Assembly (NCBI RefSeq): GCF_002865645.1 | Contig: NW_020194684.1 | Coordinates: 3,291,030-3,355,029 of the forward strand | Length of the DNA: 64,000 nucleotides | Origin: Hyaloscypha bicolor E | Taxonomy: Eukaryota; Ascomycota; Leotiomycetes; Helotiales; Hyaloscyphaceae | Reading direction: 5' to 3' | In this document: piece by piece, positions 58,007 to 64,000 of the stretch | Position numbering within the stretch: the first letter of the stretch is position 1 | Layout of the letters: every line of letters starts with the position of its first letter | The notes under the pieces: generated by a model | Told to the model about the DNA's origin: nothing | Seen by the model: the letters and a program-made list of their open reading frames with translations, nothing else | The model's database searches: none | Position numbers and translations under genes: made by a program

Positions 58007-59662
58007 ATGGGCGTCGGATTTGTGTTGGATGATCATCATCTTCCCAAAGTTCCCGGGACGGTCATCCTAGAGGAAGATGTCGCTCATTCAGAGACCGTAA
58101 CAGGAGACCTGAAGCACGGAAGAGGGAAGAATGCCCACATCGTGTTGACTCCCCAGCCGAGCGAGGATCCGAATGATCCTCTCAATTGGTCCCAGGCGAG
58201 GAAGCTCACCATCATGCTTATCACTGGCATGGGCACGATTCTCTACGGCGCCTGCTTTGGACCGCTCTTAAACGCCAGCTTGGTCGTCATTGCAATCGAC
58301 TTGAACGTCACCATCACAGACATCACGCTTCTCTCTGGTTATCAGGTTCTGGTTGTTGGATGCACAGCGCCGTTCGTCTCTGCTTGCTCAAGAAAGTACG
58401 GCAAACGGTCATTGTTCGTACTCTCGTCTGTGTCTGCAGTTATCGGCAACATCATCGGTTCAACCTCGAAGAATTACAATCAACTACTTGCTGCTCGCAT
58501 TATTCAAGGTTTTTCTGTCAGCACATACGAGTCTCTCCTCCTTGTGGTCATTGGTGATCTCTTCTTCGTCCACGAGCGCGGAATCTACTTCTCGATCGTC
58601 AGCTTCCTTCTCGTCGCAATCTCAAACCTGGCATCCGTGGTCTGTGGTCCAATTACCACGAATCTAGGATGGAAATACCTTTTCCACATCTTCGTCGCTA
58701 TTTCTGTCGTCCAGACGATCCTCCAGATCTTCTTCGTCCCAGAAACAACATATCGTCGAGACCACAAGTACGAGATCGACGAGCTGACCACCGATAACTT
58801 CGGGGAGCTCGTTGCTGCTGAACATCAGCACGAGAAGAGCTTGCACACTGTGCAGCTGGAGAATGCTATCAGTCGACAGACCACCGGATTTCCAGCGAAG
58901 AAAACCTTCTGGGAAAACATGAAGCTGTTTGATGGGACTTACTCGGACGAGAACCTACTCGCGCTCATCATTGCTCCATTCGCGATCTGCATGAACGCCT
59001 CCGTGTGCTACGTTATCGTTGTGCAAGCTTGGTTCGTTGGCCTCTTCGTCGCCATTGCCTTCGTCCTCGCTCAAATCTTCGCTTATCCACCATACCACCT
59101 GAATCCAAGCCACATTGGGTATCTCTCCCTTGGGCCATTCGTTGGGGGACTGATAGCCATGTTGCTCTTCGGTGCCATCACAGATCGGATAATGATGTAT
59201 ATGACTCGCAGGAACAAGGGTGTTTACGAGCCCGAATACCGTCTACTCATTTCGGTCTTGGGGGTCGCAAGCGGAGCCGGACTCTTTGGCTACGGTTACG
59301 TGACTCAGAACTCTGGAAGTCCCTATGTGGCAGCGACAGTCCACGGCGTCATTATTTTCGGCGTTATGGCCTTAATTGTCGCTACATCATCCTACGCACT
59401 GGACGCATACAGAGACATGAACAACGAAATCTTCATCATGGGCATGATGTCCAAGAACTTCTTGCTCTACGGCTTCACCTATTTCATCAACGACTGGTTG
59501 GCCAGGACTGGTCCCCAACATGTCTTCAACGTATTTGGAGTGACGGGCTTTGCCGTGATGGTGGGTTTGCCCATCATGTACGTGTTTGGGAAGAAGTATC
59601 GCAGTTATTGGCACCGCCATAATCTTTTGGAGAAGTTTCATATCAGGACGCATGCTGAGTAA
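58007..59662 (+). CDS. Major facilitator superfamily transporter (drug:H+ antiporter-like)
   Basis: A single exon of 551 residues with about 12 predicted membrane helices in two bundles separated by a charged cytosolic loop (about 250-300). The segment DPNDPLNWSQARKL before helix 1 is typical of fungal DHA1-type MFS proteins. Helix sequences include LNVTITDITLLSGYQVL, GKRSLFVLSSVSAVIG and ARIIQGFSVSTYESLL. It should act at the plasma membrane or vacuole, exporting or importing small organic molecules with the proton gradient. It sits between P450 (2) and the FAD monooxygenase on the same strand, which suggests it serves the same pathway. Unlike its neighbours it shows no obvious frameshift or premature stop. 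Confidence 0.92.
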   Translation: MGVGFVLDDHHLPKVPGTVILEEDVAHSETVTGDLKHGRGKNAHIVLTPQPSEDPNDPLNWSQARKLTIMLITGMGTILYGACFGPLLNASLVVIAIDLNVTITDITLLSGYQVLVVGCTAPFVSACSRKYGKRSLFVLSSVSAVIGNIIGSTSKNYNQLLAARIIQGFSVSTYESLLLVVIGDLFFVHERGIYFSIVSFLLVAISNLASVVCGPITTNLGWKYLFHIFVAISVVQTILQIFFVPETTYRRDHKYEIDELTTDNFGELVAAEHQHEKSLHTVQLENAISRQTTGFPAKKTFWENMKLFDGTYSDENLLALIIAPFAICMNASVCYVIVVQAWFVGLFVAIAFVLAQIFAYPPYHLNPSHIGYLSLGPFVGGLIAMLLFGAITDRIMMYMTRRNKGVYEPEYRLLISVLGVASGAGLFGYGYVTQNSGSPYVAATVHGVIIFGVMALIVATSSYALDAYRDMNNEIFIMGMMSKNFLLYGFTYFINDWLARTGPQHVFNVFGVTGFAVMVGLPIMYVFGKKYRSYWHRHNLLEKFHIRTHAE

Positions 59663-60421
59663 GAGGGACGTTGTACATGTAAAGTTAGCCAGCTAGCTGT
59701 GTTTTGTAGTGTCAAGTGTTGAAGTTAAGACGTTTCTTTGTTCCTAGCCTATATATACAGGGCTTCTCCCACCCTTAGCTACTACTGAGTTAAGCTACAT
59801 ACCACTTAGTTTAAACATCGAGAATCTTCAGGACTTTCTTCCTCAATTACTCCTGAATTCAGACAACAACGCGACTGGCACTACCATGAAAGTGAATCGA
59901 TAGCTCACGTGAAAATTTCCCGTCCGCTTGCCTCTCGCAGATTGCCAATGTGACCCGCAAAGATAGGGAAAATGGCTGGCACACTTCGCTTGCATGTGGC
60001 CGAAGCATGTATGTCCCGGACGCCTCCCCCGCACTCTATTTTAGTGCGCAACGGCACTTGCATCCAATACTCTATCAGAGCAAGCATGAAACAGGCTGGA
60101 GCTTCCCCAATCCATGCATGCGATCGGTCCGGAGTACTGCCCCGCATTGGCTACCCCACAAGAGCTCCCCAAGCCTGACAAGTGAACTCTGACCCCACCT
60201 CGGGGTTCGCAGCCTTGCGGAGCCGAAACAGTGATCGAGGGGAAATGGATCGGTTGGATTGACTTCAATCCATCGCAAGGCAATGAAAGTGTAGTTCGGA
60301 AGGTGGGATTGGAGAATTATTGACACTCGTCATTAATACCGGCACCAACTGTTCTGCATTTCAATCCCGAGTTGTGGGTGTCGGAAAGACTTTCAAGCGC
60401 AACCCTAATCCTCATCACGAA
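59663..60421. other. Intergenic between MFS and FAD monooxygenase genes
   Basis: Short overlapping frames occur on both strands, none with a motif. A TATA-like TATATATA occurs at 59752-59759 in the MFS 3' flank. Nothing else is supported. Confidence 0.45.
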
Positions 60422-61791
60422 ATGGTGTCCGAGAAGCCAATAAAGAAGGTATATCTCCAGACCTTCTCTTGAACGAATCTCGCTGATCGAAAGCCAGATC
60501 ATCATCGTGCGCGCTGGCCCAGCAGGCCTCCTTCTCGGCATCCTGCTAGCAAAACAAGGAATCAACATCACAATCCTCGAAGCCAACACTGAGCTAGACA
60601 AGAACCCGCGAGCAGCCCACTATGCCTCAATAGCGATTCAAGAAATGCGCCGCGCCGGCGTCCTCGAAGACGTGCAAAGAGAGGGCTACATCCCTGAAGG
60701 TGTCTGCTGGCGCGAGTTCGACGGCACGTACATCGCAGGCATAAAATCGCACGTCGATGATCCGGACGTGATGGTATGTTTGCCGCTGGATAAGTTGATC
60801 AGGTTGTATTATCGGCATTTTCAGAAGGAGAAGATGGGGAACTTGTTGTGGGCGCATAAAGTAGTTGGGATCGAGCAAGATGTGAAGGAGGCGAGGGTGA
60901 TTTGCGAGACGCCGGAAGGAACGAAGACTCTGGGTGCGGATTATGTGTTGGGGTGTGATGGGGCGAATAGTCAGGTCAGAAAATCGTTGTTTGGGAAGGA
61001 GTATCCTGGAGAGACTTTGCATAGTCAGATTATTGCTACAAATGTAAGCTGGGCTCTTTCTGCGTGGTGTGGATTTTGAGGGAGGGCAACTGATTGATGA
61101 TTGTAGGTTTATTATGACTTCCACAAGTTCGGCTACTGGGACTCGAACTTTATCGTCCATCCGGAAGACTGGTATATGGCAGCGAAAATCACACCCGATG
61201 GCATGTGGCGCGTAACATATGGGGACAAAATCGGTCTTTCCACGAAAGAGTATCTCGAGAGACAGCCAATGCGTTATGAACATCTTCTGCCAGGGAACCC
61301 CAAGCCGGGAGACTACAGATTGATGAATGCCAGTCCGTATAAGTTGCAACAACGGTGTGCTCCGAGTTTCCGAGTAGGACGTTTCATTCTTGTGGCTGAT
61401 GCTGCACACTTGTGCAATCCTTTGTAGGCCCGCGTCCCCACAAGTCTGAGTTTTGTGCTGACTGTGGTCAAGTGGAGGAATGGGTCTGACAGGCGGCTTC
61501 GCTGATGTAACTAGTTTGTACGACTGCCTCATAGCCATCCAAAACGGCTTGACAACCGACAAAATCCTGGACAAGTACAGCGAAATTCGAATTAAGAAAT
61601 GGGCGGAAATCATCGACCCGGTGTCTAGAGGAAACTTTCGGCGGCTGTGGGCTGAAGATGCCATTCCCGAGAGATTGGCGTTCTTTGAGATGTGTAAAAA
61701 GATGGATACGGATGAGGAGATGCAGAAAGGAGGAGCAGCGGCAAGTGTCCTTCGCGTTTTTCTGATATGGAATGCGCTGACCGATCGGTAG
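60422..61791 (+). CDS. FAD-dependent monooxygenase (PHBH-fold), with suspicious defects
   Basis: Exons 60422-60448, 60498-61043, 61107-61423 and 61473-61791, about 402 residues. The N-terminal Rossmann motif reads IIIVRAGPAGLLLGILLA: the first Gly of GxGxxG is Arg, a change expected to harm FAD binding. The second FAD motif is GCDGANSQVRKSLFG. The third, spanning intron 3, reads LVADAAHLCNP-FGGMGLTGG, normal for this fungal subfamily. The reading ends WNALTDR-stop, yet the same frame resumes with DFSKYYIKPEANG for about 35 more codons to a stop near 61921. A premature stop is therefore possible. These enzymes hydroxylate aromatic or polyketide substrates using NAD(P)H and O2. Same strand as the MFS and P450 (2) genes. 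Confidence 0.85.
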
Positions 61792-62129
61792 TTCTTGAAT
61801 TCTTTGAACGAGGATTTCTCGAAGTACTATATAAAGCCCGAGGCAAATGGGGCGAACGGAACTTCCTCGCAAAGTTCCAACCCCGTGAATGGAGTGGTGG
61901 GCGTTGAACGTGTTGCAAAATAGAACCCTTCTGTAAAATCTGCGTCGTCCTGTAGGGCGGGGAATTATGACTGGCAAGGCCGAATCCAACGTGCAGTTCT
62001 GCAAATCAAGCAGTCCATGTTGCCCAACATAAGCATACAAATATCTCCCAAGCAGTGCCTCCGAAGCGTTCAACTTTTCTTCCAAAACAACATAAAGAAC
62101 CGCTCTCTGCCGTAGATTCAATATGTTTT
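61792..62129. other. Short intergenic; holds possible lost C-terminus of the FAD enzyme
   Basis: The first ~130 bp continue the FAD enzyme frame after its TAG stop (DFSKYYIKPEANG and onward). The rest is the 3' flank shared with the convergent gene at 62130-62930. Confidence 0.45.
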
Positions 62130-62930
62130 TCAAGATAATTCCCCAACTGAGAACACCTTCGTCCGTTTCCTTGCAGGAGGGATCGGCTGTACTGCTGGGT
62201 CTTCGGGATCTTCGTCCTCCTCGTTCCCTTCCTCTCCATCTTCTTCCTCACCGCCATCCTCCTCAAACACTGCATAAACATCCGCCAAGCCCTCCATATC
62301 AATACTTTCACACTCCACTTGCAACTCAACCAACTTCTCATAAAGGCCCTCCTCCTTGTACCTTTCCCTCTCCACCGCTGTCATACCCCTCGCTAACTGC
62401 TCCATACTCTCCGCAAACTCCACAAGCACCATCCAATCCTTCATAAGCTCATGCCGGATCTGCTGCTCGTTACATAACATCACACTCTTACAGATCTTCC
62501 TCAACACCTCAAGTGCATTCCTCCTTGTCTCGAACCTCGTCTCTTCGCCCGCCTTCCCCATAATTTCCTCCCTCGCCTCACTCAATTCCTCCATTATATC
62601 CCCTACTATTTCGAATTGTTGGCTCGGCCTTAATCTTGCGTACCTTTTGTTCAAAGTGTACCAGCATTCTTTCGAGTAGTGGTCGAAGTTCACGGGTGCC
62701 TGGGCAGCGGTTTTTGCGAGGTGAGCGGCGTAGGCGTCTTGTACTCTGGCTGCAAATTTGGGATATTCTTGGCAGATTTGGTCTAGGAGGCGTTCTGTGG
62801 TTTCGATGGGTAGCACGCGGATTTTGTCGAGGAGTTTAGCAGAGTCTGCCCGGGGTTTCTTTGAGGATGGTTTGCTGCCATTGGGTTCTGCGAAGGAGTC
62901 GAATGGACGTTTCGAGATGTTGTGCGCCAT
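62130..62930 (-). CDS. Helical protein, possibly Cut8/STS1-like
   Basis: A single exon of 266 residues from the Met at 62930 (an earlier in-frame Met at 63044 would add a non-conserved extension). The N-terminus KRPFDSFAEPNGSKPSSKKPR is a basic, NLS-like stretch. The body is predicted all-helical, with an early segment LLDKIRVLPIETTERLLDQI resembling the proteasome-tethering Cut8/STS1 repeat style, then long charged helices. The C-terminus is acidic (EEDGGEEEDGEEGNEEDED) and ends ARKRTKVFSVGELS. Likely nuclear. The Cut8/STS1 suggestion is weak; the safe description is a conserved-looking nuclear helical protein. Confidence 0.65.
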   Translation of the reverse strand: MAHNISKRPFDSFAEPNGSKPSSKKPRADSAKLLDKIRVLPIETTERLLDQICQEYPKFAARVQDAYAAHLAKTAAQAPVNFDHYSKECWYTLNKRYARLRPSQQFEIVGDIMEELSEAREEIMGKAGEETRFETRRNALEVLRKICKSVMLCNEQQIRHELMKDWMVLVEFAESMEQLARGMTAVERERYKEEGLYEKLVELQVECESIDMEGLADVYAVFEEDGGEEEDGEEGNEEDEDPEDPAVQPIPPARKRTKVFSVGELS

Positions 62931-64000
62931 TGCTGCGGGTTTTATGAGATTTGTGAATGGTGGTAGAGGCGAGGAGAAGAGAAGAGAAGAAGGAAATTGA
63001 AGTGGTGAAGCGACGCGATTGAGACGCGTGAGTTTGAAGGTCACATGATGGCAACTGGTTTCAGGCGCTGACCACCATATTTACAGGCTTCAACCACTCG
63101 TCTCCTTCGTGGGAACGCATCACTAATCTTGACCCCAAATTTAAGTCACGATTTCTGCTTTAAAATATTTCAAGATACTAGACCCTTGTTAGTAAAGTAA
63201 GTTATTAGTGATGGCTTTAAAGCCATGGTCGAGCTGGGAGGGAAATCGATAGCAGTACTGCAAATTGGCAAACTTCACTAAGAGATACCTCGGTAGGCTT
63301 GCTGTACTACCCAACATCAGGACAACTCATTGGTCGATTTCACGATTGACACAGTTCTCTTGCACTAAAATTGCAGTGTTGCCGCAGTTTCACGAATAAA
63401 CACCGCCTCGCAGCCCAGTTGCAGGAAACACATAGGAAGCATGCCGCTTTCTGTTTGAATCTACAGGATATTGTTGCACTAACTACCAGAACAAAAATAC
63501 AGCACCGCCTGCAAATTTGCGGCTGATAACCTCCTCTAAGTCAATGAGGACGCGGATATATGGCCGGGATTTTCGGGGGCTGGGTGTCTTGACTTCAGAA
63601 CAGTTCTCGAAGGATTTACTTCACCGCATATTAGCAATTTTAACCTAAAGTTGGAGACACAAATTCGTCCGGTTCTCAACATGTCCAAGTACCTCGATCA
63701 ACTCCATGCACTGGAATGATGTGAACCACCTCGAGGCACATACTTTATTGGCTGTCGGGCAAACATTTCCAACCACATATCTCCAAAAACTCGGCTCATC
63801 CTCATCTTCACCCACACAATTCGATCCGCTCCTTCGACTTCTCATCTTTGAGCTTTCCAGTGATCTCCCTGCTTTCCCCTGTACATTTTTTTGATATCTC
63901 AAAGCACAAGGCCACCCAAAAGACTCTGAGGAAAGATAGAGGAAAACATTCCTCTGCAAGCCATGTCCACTTTCCGTCGAGCAGTTCAGCTGGGTGGCTT
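62931..64000. other. Right-edge region, no complete gene
   Basis: Short frames on both strands (for example 63645-63959 minus) lack motifs. An ATG at 63963 opens a plus-strand frame (MSTFRRAVQLGG) that runs off the window, which could be the start of the next gene. Confidence 0.4.

Noticed and set aside
59005..59622. 205-codon alternative plus-strand frame
   Set aside because: Shadow of the MFS transporter in another frame; Arg/Leu/His-rich and without motif.
60627..61664. 345-codon minus-strand open frame
   Set aside because: Lies antisense to the FAD monooxygenase exons, crosses its introns, and has no family motif.
1..64000. CRISPR arrays, rRNA or tRNA genes
   Set aside because: No spaced direct-repeat array and no convincing cloverleaf or ribosomal sequence was seen by eye on either strand; CRISPR is not expected in a fungal nucleus.

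Overview
The window looks like chromosomal DNA of a filamentous ascomycete (Pezizomycotina). The evidence is short spliceosomal introns of about 40-130 nt in nearly every multi-exon gene, Zn(II)2Cys6 regulators, a Clr5/ankyrin protein, a But2-domain wall protein, short heme-thiolate peroxygenases, and an extremely AT-rich block at the left edge that resembles DNA mutated by repeat-induced point mutation (RIP). A leotiomycete-like fungus is my best guess, but the sequence alone does not prove it. All gene models were spliced by hand from reading frame, splice sites and family resemblance.

Layout. 1-1.8 kb: AT-rich, RIP-like, no intact genes. 2.6-4.7 kb: a multi-pass membrane protein. 7.8-11.7 kb: a Clr5-domain/ankyrin protein. 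12.9-13.0 kb: a solo LTR. 13.9-17.0 kb: a large unknown protein with a GC-AG intron. 17.5-19.1 kb: three palindromic TA-flanked MITE-like elements, one nested in another. 19.7-23.4 kb: a short-chain dehydrogenase divergent from a Zn2Cys6 regulator, then a peroxiredoxin-like exon remnant. 24.4-32.3 kb: two paralogous genes of a two-domain family I do not recognise (24412-25529 + and 31189-32339 -). They bracket a membrane protein and a peroxygenase. 34.2-36.9 kb: a J-domain protein and a small secreted protein. 39.8 kb: a P450 heme-region remnant. 40.2-48.6 kb: a But2-domain wall protein, a second Zn2Cys6 regulator paralogous to the first, a convergent old yellow enzyme, and an acid sphingomyelinase-like enzyme. 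50.6-52.7 kb: a T5orf172 (GIY-YIG-like) protein with a membrane tail. 53.2-61.8 kb: a candidate oxidative gene cluster with two divergent P450s, an MFS transporter and an FAD monooxygenase. 62.1-62.9 kb: a small helical protein.

How the genes may work together. The right part (P450, P450, MFS, FAD monooxygenase, with an OYE and a Zn2Cys6 regulator 9-12 kb away) has the composition of a secondary-metabolite or detoxification cluster. It appears to be decaying: each P450 differs from an intact frame by exactly one base, and the FAD enzyme has Arg for the first Gly of its nucleotide-binding motif and a stop before what looks like a continuing C-terminus. Isolated P450 and peroxiredoxin remnants elsewhere fit a picture of gene turnover. 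The most novel signal is the paralogous two-domain pair, which shares motifs, domain order and phase-0 intron positions.
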